DNA of 20,153 nt from JBOHER01 sp050701115 (GTDB lineage: Bacteria; Actinomycetota; Actinomycetes; Mycobacteriales; Pseudonocardiaceae): NCBI GenBank assembly GCA_050701115.1, contig JBOHER010000008.1:1-20153 (forward strand), given 5' to 3'. Under the pieces are notes generated by a model that worked only from the letters and a program-made list of their open reading frames with translations, was not told the DNA's origin and searched no databases. Position 1 is the first letter of the stretch. Each line of letters begins with the position of its first letter. Both the position numbers and the translations under genes were made by a program. Below are positions 1 to 6,796 of this stretch, piece by piece.

Positions 1-28
1 CCGCTATAGCGGCCACAACCACTCACGA
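1..28. repeat. Truncated copy of a 44-nt palindromic repeat unit
   Basis: The window opens with a perfect 12-bp palindrome, CCGCTATAGCGG (1-12), followed by CCACAAC and the terminal motif CACTCACGA (20-28). By eye, 21 of these 28 bases match the last 28 bases of the complete unit at 1320-1363, including the whole terminal nonamer. The left half of this unit, expected to begin with TCGTGAGTG, would lie just upstream of the window. This is a member of the same dispersed family as the pair at 1317-1425 and sits directly in front of the first gene. Confidence 0.65.
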
Positions 29-67
29 CCGCATGCGGTGACCCCGGCATCCGAGTAGGTTGCCCTG

Positions 68-463
68 ATGACTGTTCCTGATCCCGAAGACCGAATCGAA
101 CGGGACGAGATCATCCGCGAGGAACCCAGCGGACGCCTGGGCGTTGTGCGGATCGTCAATGCGCTGATCAGCTTGGTGACCGGCGTGTTCGCCGCGGTGC
201 TGGCCATCCACATCCTGCTGGTCGTCGGCGAGGCCAACATGGGCAACGCCTTCGCGCTGTTCATCACCAGCTTTGCGAGCGGGGTGGACCTTGGCCTGGA
301 CAACCTGTTCACTCCGGGCAACGAGAAGGCCCAGGTGGCGCTCAACGAGGGCATCGCCGCCATCCTGTGGCTGATCATCGGCGCCGCGCTGACCACGCTG
401 ATCGCGCGCATACTGCTGCCCGACGTCGGCAGGCGGGTCTGGTATCGCCGTACCGTGCGCTGA
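68..463 (+). CDS. Small two-helix membrane protein of unknown function
   Basis: This 131-residue protein begins with a charged, acidic N-terminus (about residues 1-22). It has two clear hydrophobic segments, at about 30-54 and 95-117, joined by a loop of about 40 residues, and ends in a basic tail containing GRRVWYRR. The positive tail suggests that both termini are cytoplasmic. I do not recognise a named family. The ATG at 68 has only a weak GTAGG-type ribosome site. Coding is supported by strong G/C bias at third positions and by sensible membrane topology; the overlapping minus-strand frames read as arginine/serine-rich noise. It lies upstream of the iron-regulated DUF2470 gene, but that gene has its own regulatory box, so they need not be one operon. 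Confidence 0.8.
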   Translation: MTVPDPEDRIERDEIIREEPSGRLGVVRIVNALISLVTGVFAAVLAIHILLVVGEANMGNAFALFITSFASGVDLGLDNLFTPGNEKAQVALNEGIAAILWLIIGAALTTLIARILLPDVGRRVWYRRTVR

Positions 464-493
464 GCAGCGCGGCCACTTCCGCCCACCGGAGAC

Positions 494-512
494 ATAGGTT
501 AGGCTCACCTAA
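494..512 (+). promoter_or_regulatory. IdeR/DtxR iron box upstream of the DUF2470 gene
   Basis: The 19-bp sequence ATAGGTTAGGCTCACCTAA matches the established DtxR/IdeR consensus TTAGGTTAGSCTAACCTAA at 17 of 19 positions. It lies 22 bp before the chosen GTG start at 535. A possible -10 element, TAGGCT (500-505), falls inside the box, so a bound iron-loaded repressor would block transcription. What is inferred is that the next gene is repressed in iron-replete cells and induced on iron starvation. Confidence 0.8.
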
Positions 513-534
513 TATGTCACCTCGGGAGGTCGCT

Positions 535-1329
535 GTGGCTGGAGCACGTACTCGCCGCCCGCCCGCACCGCATGCCGCGGAGCGCGCCAAGTCGATCGCC
601 GTGCGCCGCGGTCCGGCAACGCTCGTGCCGTCCTCCGGCGCGCGGGATGTCGACCCGGTCGCGGTGGCGCCGACGCTGCACCACGTACACCCCGACGGCA
701 GCGTCAGCGTGCTGCTCGACGGCGACCATCCGCTGGTGGCCGCCGCGCGGAGCGCCCCGCGCGGCGACCTCGCCGTCATGTGCGAACTGGCCGACCTGGC
801 CCCGGTGGAGTTGCGCGAGCCCACCCGTGGACTGCTGTGGATCACCGGCTGGCTGCGGGCGCTCAACCCTTCGGCTGCCAGGGCCAGGGCGCTGCTGATC
901 GCCGAGACCGACCCGCTCGGCGGCCTGCTGGATGTCGGGCACGGCGCCGCGCTGCTGTGCCTGTACCCGGCGTCGCTGGTGTTGTCCGACGGCGAGGGCA
1001 CCCATTCGATCCGGCCGCACATATTCGCCGGAGCGCAGCCGGATCCGTTCAGCCGGTGGGAAACCCGCTGGCTGCGTCACCTCGAGTGTGATCACGCCGA
1101 CGTGCTGGAACTGCTCGCCAAACATGTTCCCGAAAAGCTGCGCGGCGGAAGGATCCGCCCACTCGGCCTGGACCGCTTCGGACTGCGGCTCCGCATCGAG
1201 TCCGAGGCAGGCGATCACGACCTGCGGCTGGCCTTCACCCGCCCAGCAAGCACCGAGCACCATGTCGCAGCTGAACTCCGCAGGCTGGTGGGCTGCCCCT
1301 TCATGACGGCCGCCCACCCTCGTGAGTGA
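535..1329 (+). CDS. DUF2470-domain protein (heme/iron-related, HugZ-like fold)
   Basis: The protein has 264 residues from the GTG at 535. That start is chosen because a strong GGGAGG site (524-529) lies 5 nt upstream and the iron box lies just before it; the ATG further upstream at 367 would run inside the previous gene. The N-terminal two thirds resemble the split-barrel flavin/heme-binding fold of pyridoxamine-oxidase-like proteins. The C-terminal part, from about residue 170 (motif HLECDHADVLELLAKH, then GLDRFGLRLRIE), matches DUF2470, the domain found at the end of HugZ/HutZ-type heme-utilisation proteins. A role in heme handling or iron recovery is inferred from the domain and the IdeR box; no heme ligand can be assigned with certainty. 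The stop codon (1327-1329) lies inside the left arm of a palindromic repeat, so the last residues are repeat-encoded. Confidence 0.85.
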   Translation: MAGARTRRPPAPHAAERAKSIAVRRGPATLVPSSGARDVDPVAVAPTLHHVHPDGSVSVLLDGDHPLVAAARSAPRGDLAVMCELADLAPVELREPTRGLLWITGWLRALNPSAARARALLIAETDPLGGLLDVGHGAALLCLYPASLVLSDGEGTHSIRPHIFAGAQPDPFSRWETRWLRHLECDHADVLELLAKHVPEKLRGGRIRPLGLDRFGLRLRIESEAGDHDLRLAFTRPASTEHHVAAELRRLVGCPFMTAAHPRE

Positions 1330-1425
1330 AAGTTGTTGCCCTGGCGACCACAATCACTCACGACGGCCGCCCAGGGGGTCGTGAGTGCTGAGGGTTGCCC
1401 ATGCAACAACTTTCACTCACGAGGG
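1317..1425. repeat. Tandem pair of 44-nt palindromic units forming a nested inverted repeat
   Basis: Two units of exactly 44 nt, 1320-1363 and 1379-1422, each begin TCGTGAGTG and end CACTCACGA, separated by 15 nt. The second unit, read on the opposite strand, shares its first 20 bases with the first unit. As a result the block forms a perfect 23-bp outer inverted repeat (1317-1339 with 1403-1425) and a perfect 10-bp inner one (1355-1364 with 1378-1387). It overlaps the last codons and stop of the DUF2470 gene and could fold into a large hairpin in RNA, possibly ending transcription or stabilising the message. No transposase or U-tract is present. It resembles REP/BIME-type or non-autonomous mobile palindromes. 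Confidence 0.85.
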
Positions 1426-1519
1426 CGCCCCGCCAGAGTGCACCTGCCGCCGTTGTGCGTAGCCGGCAGGCTAACCCGAACGGATCACGATCGGGTCGAC
1501 ATGCAGCTAACGTGAAGGC

Positions 1520-2332
1520 GTGCTTACTCCCCTGCGCGGTTGGCTGAATCCGGCTGCGCCGTCGACGCCGAGAGTCATCGTGGACCCGCACGAGCGCAAG
1601 GCCGTGGGGTTCGAGCTGGTGCTGGTCTTCTCCATCACCCTGGGGCTGTCCGGCATGCGCAGCCTGCTGTCCTTTATGGATTCGCTGCTGCGGCCGGAAC
1701 CGCTCGCCGAGCAGCAGGTCGCCCTCAACCGGCCACAGGCGGTCGTCGACACCATCGATCTGCTCAAGCAACTGCTGGGCGTGCTGCAACTGCTCGGCTG
1801 GGGCGCGCTGGGCCTGTATCTGTTGTGGCGGGCCGGAATCGGGCTCGCCCAGGTCGGCCTCGGCCGCAGGCTGCGCGGCTCGGACTTCACCATCGGCGCA
1901 GGCCTGGCCGCGTTGATCGGCCTGCCCGGCCTCGCGCTGTACTTCATCGGCTGGCAGCTCGGACTCAACCTCGCGGTGCTGCCGTCCACTCTGGACGAGG
2001 CCTGGTGGCGGCCGATCACGCTGACCCTCGCCGCGTTCGGCAACTCCTTCGCCGAAGAGGTGCTCGTGGTCGGCTACCTGCTCACCCGGCTGCGGCAGCT
2101 GGGCGTCGGGGAGAACGCATCCCTGCTGGTCTCCGCTGTACTGCGCGGCACCTACCACTTCTATCAAGGCCTCGGCGGCTTCGTCGGCAACCTGCTGATG
2201 GGCCTGATCTTTGGGCGGGTCTGGCAGCGCACCAACCGGCTCTGGCCGCTGGTCATCGCGCACACGCTGCTCGACGTGGTGGCCTTCGTCGGGTATTCGC
2301 TGCTGCGCGACTCGGTCAGCTGGCTCCCCTGA
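1520..2332 (+). CDS. CPBP (CAAX/Abi-type) intramembrane metalloprotease homologue
   Basis: This 270-residue protein has about seven to eight hydrophobic segments. It carries the three CPBP (Abi/Rce1-like) motifs in order: an EE pair at 179-180 followed by VLVVGYL, a histidine at 213 in RGTYHFYQG, and HTLLD with H248 and D252. In the family these glutamates and histidines bind the catalytic metal within the membrane. Two departures are visible by eye: the usual arginine of EExxxR is V184, and the usual phenylalanine of FxxxH is R209. The change in position of the arginine looks like a subfamily trait rather than damage. The GTG at 1520 has a GAAGG very close to it; an in-frame GTG at 1580 is an alternative. 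The substrate is unknown. Confidence 0.85.
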   Translation: MLTPLRGWLNPAAPSTPRVIVDPHERKAVGFELVLVFSITLGLSGMRSLLSFMDSLLRPEPLAEQQVALNRPQAVVDTIDLLKQLLGVLQLLGWGALGLYLLWRAGIGLAQVGLGRRLRGSDFTIGAGLAALIGLPGLALYFIGWQLGLNLAVLPSTLDEAWWRPITLTLAAFGNSFAEEVLVVGYLLTRLRQLGVGENASLLVSAVLRGTYHFYQGLGGFVGNLLMGLIFGRVWQRTNRLWPLVIAHTLLDVVAFVGYSLLRDSVSWLP

Positions 2333-2442
2333 TGAGCCGTGCGCGTTCCAGTTAACTCCGTTGGCGTAACCCTGAGCTTACCTTCACGTTAAGTAGTACG
2401 AATGCCCTGCGGCCCACGGTCGCGTCACGGATCGGAGTCGTC

Positions 2443-4257
2443 ATGCGCAGATTCAGCCGCACCCTCGCGGCCCTGACCATGGCTGCCTTGTTGATCTTCC
2501 CAGTGAGCACTCCCGCGCTCGCGGACGCACCCTACACGGTGCGGACGCTGCACTTCGACGTGGCCGCCGGACCCGGCGACGTGCAGCGGTGCAACATCAT
2601 CGGCGACCTCTACCGGCCCACCGGCGCCAGCCCGGCCAACCGCGTCCCCGCCATCCTGACCACCAACGGCTTCGGCGGCTCCAAGGACGACCAGGCCGGG
2701 CTGGCCAAGTTCATGGCCGCCCGCGGCTACGCCGTGCTGTCCTATTCCGGGCTCGGCTTCGGCGGCTCCAGCTGCGAGATCACCCTGGACGACCCCGACT
2801 GGGACGGACGCGCAGCCAGCCAACTGGTCAGCTTCCTCGGGGGTGCCAACGGGATCGCCTACGCCGACGCCGAGCACACCGAGCCGGTGGCAGGCCTGAA
2901 CTACGTGGTGCACGACAAGTTCGACCACAACGGCGTCAAGCGCAAGATCGACCCCCGGGTCGGCATGATCGGCGGCTCCTACGGCGGCCAGGTGCAGTTC
3001 GCCACCGCATCGGTGGACCCACGGGTGGACGCGATCATCCCGATCATCACCTGGAACGACCTGACCTACTCGATCACCCCCAACAACACCGCGCTGCGCA
3101 AGGGCGTGTCCTCTGACGTGCCGGGCGCGCTCAACCTCACCTGGTCGACGCTGTTCTTCGCCTCGGGGACCGTGGTGGAAAGCGCTAAGCACCCGTCAGC
3201 CGAACGGGTCGGCGTGTGCCCCAACTTCCCGGACACCATCTGCTACAGCCTGGCCCAGACCAGCGTGCTCGGCTACCCGCCGACGGAGCTGCGCGCGCTG
3301 TTCCGGCACGCATCGGTGGCCACCTACCTGGACCGGATCCGCATCCCGGTGCTGCTCGCTCAGGGCCAGCACGACACGCTGTTCAACCTCAACGAGGCGA
3401 TCGCCACCTACCGGGGGCTCAAAGCACAGGGCACGCCGGTCAAGATGATCTGGCACCGGTTCGGCCATTCCGGCGCGGCCGCCCCCGGCGAGCTCAGCCT
3501 GGACAATCCCAACCCCACCACCCAGTACCTCACCGGCCGGTTCGTGGACTGGATGGACCGCTATCTCAAGGACCGCAAGGTGAGCACCGGCCCGGACTTC
3601 GCCTACTTCCGCGACTGGGTCCCCTACCAGGGCAACGCCGCTCCGGCCTACGCATCGGCAGCCGGCTATCCGGTGGGTGCGCCGAAGAAGTTCTACCTGT
3701 CGGCCGCGGGCCAGTTGGTGACCGATCCGGCCGACCTGCGCGTCGGCGCCCAGAGTTTCGGCAGCTCACCCCTCGGGCTGCCCTCCAGTATCGGCCGGAT
3801 CGACGCGATCAGCAGGCAGGGCGTGCTGCCGGATGCGAACATCCCTGGCACGTTCGCGTCCTGGTCCAGCCGGCCGCTGCCGCGAGCGCTGACCGTGGCG
3901 GGTGCCCCGAAGCTGGACGTGCGACTGGTGTCGCCGACCGGTGCGCCACTGGATCCGGCGGGTACCCCGGGCGATGTGGTGCTGTTCGCCAAGGTGTACG
4001 ACATCGCGCCGGATGGCACCCGAACCAGGGTGAAGGATCTGGTCGCGCCGGTGCGGATCACCGACTTCAGCAGCCCGCTCGAGATCACCCTGCCCGCCTT
4101 CGTGCACCGGTTCCAGCCCGGCCACCGGGTCGGCGTGGTGCTGGCCAGCGGCGATCAGAACCACCGAGGCAGCCCGCTGCCCGCACCGATCACCATCACC
4201 GCAGGCGACACCGGCCAAGCACTCACCCTCCCGGTGATCTCCAACCGTGCGCCCTGA
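2443..4257 (+). CDS. Secreted CocE/NonD (X-Pro dipeptidyl-peptidase S15-like) hydrolase
   Basis: The 604-residue protein has a Sec signal peptide: basic MRRFSR, a hydrophobic core to about residue 20, and TPALA before the predicted cut at 27/28. The mature part is an alpha/beta hydrolase with nucleophile S179 in GGSYGG, a probable acid D311 in GQHDTLF and H342 in FGHSG, matching the S15/CocE triad order. The C-terminal region, from about residue 410, looks like the PepX-C jelly-roll domain (KLDVRLVSPTG, HRVGVVLASGDQNH). Family members hydrolyse peptides, esters or acyl bonds; the substrate here cannot be told from sequence. GGAG at 2434-2437, 5 nt before the ATG, supports the start. The protein should act outside the membrane. 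It has its own 110-bp upstream region and is not obviously linked to its neighbours. Confidence 0.9.
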   Translation: MRRFSRTLAALTMAALLIFPVSTPALADAPYTVRTLHFDVAAGPGDVQRCNIIGDLYRPTGASPANRVPAILTTNGFGGSKDDQAGLAKFMAARGYAVLSYSGLGFGGSSCEITLDDPDWDGRAASQLVSFLGGANGIAYADAEHTEPVAGLNYVVHDKFDHNGVKRKIDPRVGMIGGSYGGQVQFATASVDPRVDAIIPIITWNDLTYSITPNNTALRKGVSSDVPGALNLTWSTLFFASGTVVESAKHPSAERVGVCPNFPDTICYSLAQTSVLGYPPTELRALFRHASVATYLDRIRIPVLLAQGQHDTLFNLNEAIATYRGLKAQGTPVKMIWHRFGHSGAAAPGELSLDNPNPTTQYLTGRFVDWMDRYLKDRKVSTGPDFAYFRDWVPYQGNAAPAYASAAGYPVGAPKKFYLSAAGQLVTDPADLRVGAQSFGSSPLGLPSSIGRIDAISRQGVLPDANIPGTFASWSSRPLPRALTVAGAPKLDVRLVSPTGAPLDPAGTPGDVVLFAKVYDIAPDGTRTRVKDLVAPVRITDFSSPLEITLPAFVHRFQPGHRVGVVLASGDQNHRGSPLPAPITITAGDTGQALTLPVISNRAP

Positions 4258-4269
4258 GGACGCGACCGA

Positions 4270-4400
4270 CATCAGGCATTGACTCATTTGTTCGAGTTGC
4301 TTCGGCACGGCCGTCGAGGTGACGCAACGATTCGTACATTGACTAAGTAATATGATTAATGAACTGTGCGCATAGGTCGCAGGTTGCGTTAAGTTTCGCT
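4270..4400 (+). promoter_or_regulatory. AT-rich promoter region of arcA with a 60-bp-spaced direct repeat
   Basis: The 174-bp gap before arcA is conspicuously AT-rich against its surroundings. The octamer CATTGACT occurs twice, at 4277-4284 and 4337-4344, exactly 60 bp apart. A near-consensus -10 hexamer, TATGAT, lies at 4351-4356, and the TTGACT within the second repeat could serve as a -35 for a weaker element 17 bp downstream (4362-4367). I cannot decide which pair is used. The repeat could be a regulator site. No canonical arginine-repressor box is recognised. Confidence 0.4.
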
Positions 4401-4431
4401 GTTCTTAGGCCGCAGAGCAGGGCAAACGCAC

Positions 4432-5733
4432 ATGTCTAGAGCTACCCTCACAGGCGTGACAGCGCAAACCGCATCCGGCGACCTGGCCGCACCGGAGATC
4501 GCACCCGTGGCGACCGCGCGGGTGGACAGCGAGGTCGGCCCGCTGCGCACGGTGCTGCTGCACCGGCCCGGCAACGAACTCAAGCGGCTCACCCCACGCA
4601 ACAACGACTCGCTGCTGTTCGACTCCATCCCGTGGGTGTCCCGCGCCCAGGACGAGCACGACCACTTCGCCGACGTGCTGCGCTCCCACGGGGTGGAGGT
4701 GCTGCTGCTCGCCGACCTGCTGCGCACCACACTGCGTGATCCGCGCGCGCACGCCGCGGGCGTGCAGACCGCCGTCGAACGTCGTCACCTGGGCACCGAT
4801 CTGGCCGACTCGCTGCGTTCGCATCTGTCCGGTGTGGACGCGGACACGCTGGCCGAGGTGCTGATGTCCGGGATGACCTTCGAGGAGCTGCCCGACGCCG
4901 AGGGCGCATCACTGGTGCGCAAGATGACCCATCCGCACGACTTCGCGGTCGCGCCACTACCGAACCTGCTGTTCACTCGGGACTCCTCGGCCTGGATCGC
5001 GGACAAGGTGGCGGTCGCATCGCTGGCCATGCCCGCCCGGCGCAGGGAAACCGCGCTGCTGGACGTGATCTACGCCTACCACCCGCGCTTCGCCGGAGCA
5101 GGGCGCGCCTACGGTGCGCACCACGCCCCGGTGGAGGGCGGCGATGTGCTGCTGCTGGCACGCGGTGTCGTCGCCGTCGGCGTCGGCGAGCGCACCACGG
5201 CAGCCGGGGTCGAATCGCTGGCCCGATCGCTGTTCGCCGACAACATCGTGCACACGGTGCTCGCCGTGCCGATCGCGCAGACCCGCGCCACCATGCACCT
5301 GGACACGGTGTGCACGATGGTCGACCGCGACGCGGTCGTGATGTACCCGCTGGCTCGCGACGAGCTGCTCGCCTATCCGCTGCGTCCCGGCGATGAGCCA
5401 GGCGGCCTGCGGGTGGACGGTCCGCAGCCGTTCCTGACCGCGGCGGCCGACGCGATGGGGATCGATCATCTGCGGGTGATCGACACCGGGCTCGACCCGG
5501 TGACCGCCGAGCGCGAGCAGTGGGACGACGGCAACAACACCCTCGCGCTCGCGCCGGGTGTGGTCGTCGGCTACGAGCGGAACGTGGAAACTAACGCCCG
5601 CCTGGAAGCCGCGGGCATCGAGTTCGTGCCGATCGCTGGATCCGAACTGGGCTCCGGCCGGGGTGGACCACGCTGCATGTCCTGCCCGATGTCGCGCGAG
5701 CCGGCCGAGGGTGCTCTGCGGACCGCCTACTGA
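4432..5733 (+). CDS. arcA: Arginine deiminase
   Basis: This 433-residue cytoplasmic enzyme hydrolyses L-arginine to citrulline and ammonia, the first step of the arginine deiminase pathway. All guanidino-hydrolase motifs are present: the N-terminal VDSEVGPLRTVLLHRPG, LTPRNND, FTRDSS (D184), EGGD (E235, D238), MHLDT (H289, D291) and the C-terminal PRCMSCP with nucleophile C415. The length is slightly above the family's roughly 410 because of an extra N-terminal stretch of about 28 residues. The ATG at 4432 has AGGG 9 nt upstream; an in-frame GTG at 4456 is possible. No ornithine carbamoyltransferase, carbamate kinase or antiporter gene lies nearby, so the enzyme is solitary here and may serve ammonia production or acid or starvation survival. 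Its end overlaps the opposite-strand micro-ORF by 7 bp. Confidence 0.97.
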   Translation: MSRATLTGVTAQTASGDLAAPEIAPVATARVDSEVGPLRTVLLHRPGNELKRLTPRNNDSLLFDSIPWVSRAQDEHDHFADVLRSHGVEVLLLADLLRTTLRDPRAHAAGVQTAVERRHLGTDLADSLRSHLSGVDADTLAEVLMSGMTFEELPDAEGASLVRKMTHPHDFAVAPLPNLLFTRDSSAWIADKVAVASLAMPARRRETALLDVIYAYHPRFAGAGRAYGAHHAPVEGGDVLLLARGVVAVGVGERTTAAGVESLARSLFADNIVHTVLAVPIAQTRATMHLDTVCTMVDRDAVVMYPLARDELLAYPLRPGDEPGGLRVDGPQPFLTAAADAMGIDHLRVIDTGLDPVTAEREQWDDGNNTLALAPGVVVGYERNVETNARLEAAGIEFVPIAGSELGSGRGGPRCMSCPMSREPAEGALRTAY

Positions 5734-5831
5734 CCTGCGCAGCCTTCGTCGTCGAGCGCGAGATGCAGGTGTTCGACCAGGTCACCGGCGACCAGGAATC
5801 GATAATGCGCACCCTCGCCGTGCCGCGTCAC
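5727..5831 (-). CDS. Possible 34-codon ORF coupled to the DUF5926 stop
   Basis: A GTG at 5831-5829 overlaps the TGA stop (5830-5828) of the DUF5926 gene in the GTGA arrangement typical of translational coupling. The frame then runs 34 codons to a TAG at 5727. The peptide reads as ordinary protein (AHYRFLVAGDLVEHLHLALD, then an acidic end) rather than the Arg/Pro-rich output of wrong frames in this GC range. It fills almost all the space between DUF5926 and the convergent arcA. It has no ribosome site of its own beyond coupling and I recognise no family. It could also be the remnant of a longer C-terminal extension of DUF5926. Confidence 0.35.
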   Translation of the reverse strand: MTRHGEGAHYRFLVAGDLVEHLHLALDDEGCAGQ

Positions 5832-6715
5832 CGCACCGTCAGCTGCCGACCGATCAACCCGTCCCGCGCGCGTCGCTCGGCCGCACTCAGGGGCTCGCCG
5901 TCCAGGCCTGCGATCGCCTCCTCCAGCCGCTTCCCGAGCTGTTCGGCAGGCTCGGCCCACTCCCGCGCGTGCGCTTCGGGGTCGAGATCCCACACCGGCA
6001 CCAGCAGGCCGTGCGCCCGGAACGAACCGGCATACCGGGAGCCCTCGCCCAGCCCGATCTCAGCCCGCGCGGACAGCCGGGCCAGACCGGCCAGCACGGC
6101 GTTCTCCGGTTCCGGCCGGACCCAGCGCAGGTGGGCCTTCTCCCCGGCGTCGACCCAATAGGCCGCAGCGCCAAGCCTTTCGGTCGGCATGATGGCGTCG
6201 TTGGCCCGTTGCAGCGACAGCGTCACCTCACTGGTCGGCTCGGTGTCTTCTGGCAGCCACCAGGAGAAGTTGGCATGCAGCCGGGGTTCCAGCACCGCGT
6301 CCGCGACCAGCAGGTCCTGCAGCCGTTGCCCCTCCGCGGGCGGGCTCATCGTGTCCGGTACCGCCAGCACCGCGCCCGGCTCGGCGTCGAGTACCCAGCG
6401 CAGCGCACGCCCCAGATCCCTGCTGATATCGGAGGATCGAGTCTGCACCTGCAATCCGAGGAACGCGGCCCCATCGGCGCGCACCATCGCCGCAGCGGCC
6501 CCGGGCAACACGGTGGCCAGCGTTACCGCGCGGTCCGCTGCGTGCACGAGGGACAGTTCCGCGGTCGCGGACGGCACGAACTCGCGCAGCGCGATCAACT
6601 CCGGCTCGGCGGCGAGCCCATCGAAGGGCTGGCCGACGAAAACGTCCCGCACCTTGCGTTGCCTGGCCTCCCCGGCCCGCCTCGCCGTGCGTGCTCTACG
6701 CGACCCCTTGCCCAC
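5828..6715 (-). CDS. DUF5926 family protein
   Basis: The protein is 295 residues, with a very basic N-terminus (GKGSRRARTARRAGEARQR) followed by a conserved-looking body starting at VRDVFVGQPFDGLAAEPELIALREFVPSA. This opening and the overall length match the actinobacterial DUF5926 family, whose function is unknown. No catalytic motif or membrane helix is visible, so it is probably cytoplasmic; the basic head may contact nucleic acid. The GTG start at 6715 has GGAGG 7 nt upstream. It is the last full gene of the leftward run, 81 bp after the DUF4328 gene, and its stop overlaps the start of a possible 34-codon ORF. Confidence 0.85.
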   Translation of the reverse strand: MGKGSRRARTARRAGEARQRKVRDVFVGQPFDGLAAEPELIALREFVPSATAELSLVHAADRAVTLATVLPGAAAAMVRADGAAFLGLQVQTRSSDISRDLGRALRWVLDAEPGAVLAVPDTMSPPAEGQRLQDLLVADAVLEPRLHANFSWWLPEDTEPTSEVTLSLQRANDAIMPTERLGAAAYWVDAGEKAHLRWVRPEPENAVLAGLARLSARAEIGLGEGSRYAGSFRAHGLLVPVWDLDPEAHAREWAEPAEQLGKRLEEAIAGLDGEPLSAAERRARDGLIGRQLTVR

Positions 6716-6796
6716 GTCGCTACCTCCGTGTCATTGCTTCATGTGTGCGGCTTCGCGAGCAACGACGCTACCCGCTCTGCTCGATCCGGCAGCGCC

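Noticed and set aside
2349..2400. Possible operator or promoter (AGTTAACT, TTGGCG, CTTACC/GTTAAG) before the secreted hydrolase
   Set aside because: The hexamers are not at usable spacing and the dyads are short; no iron-box match on inspection.
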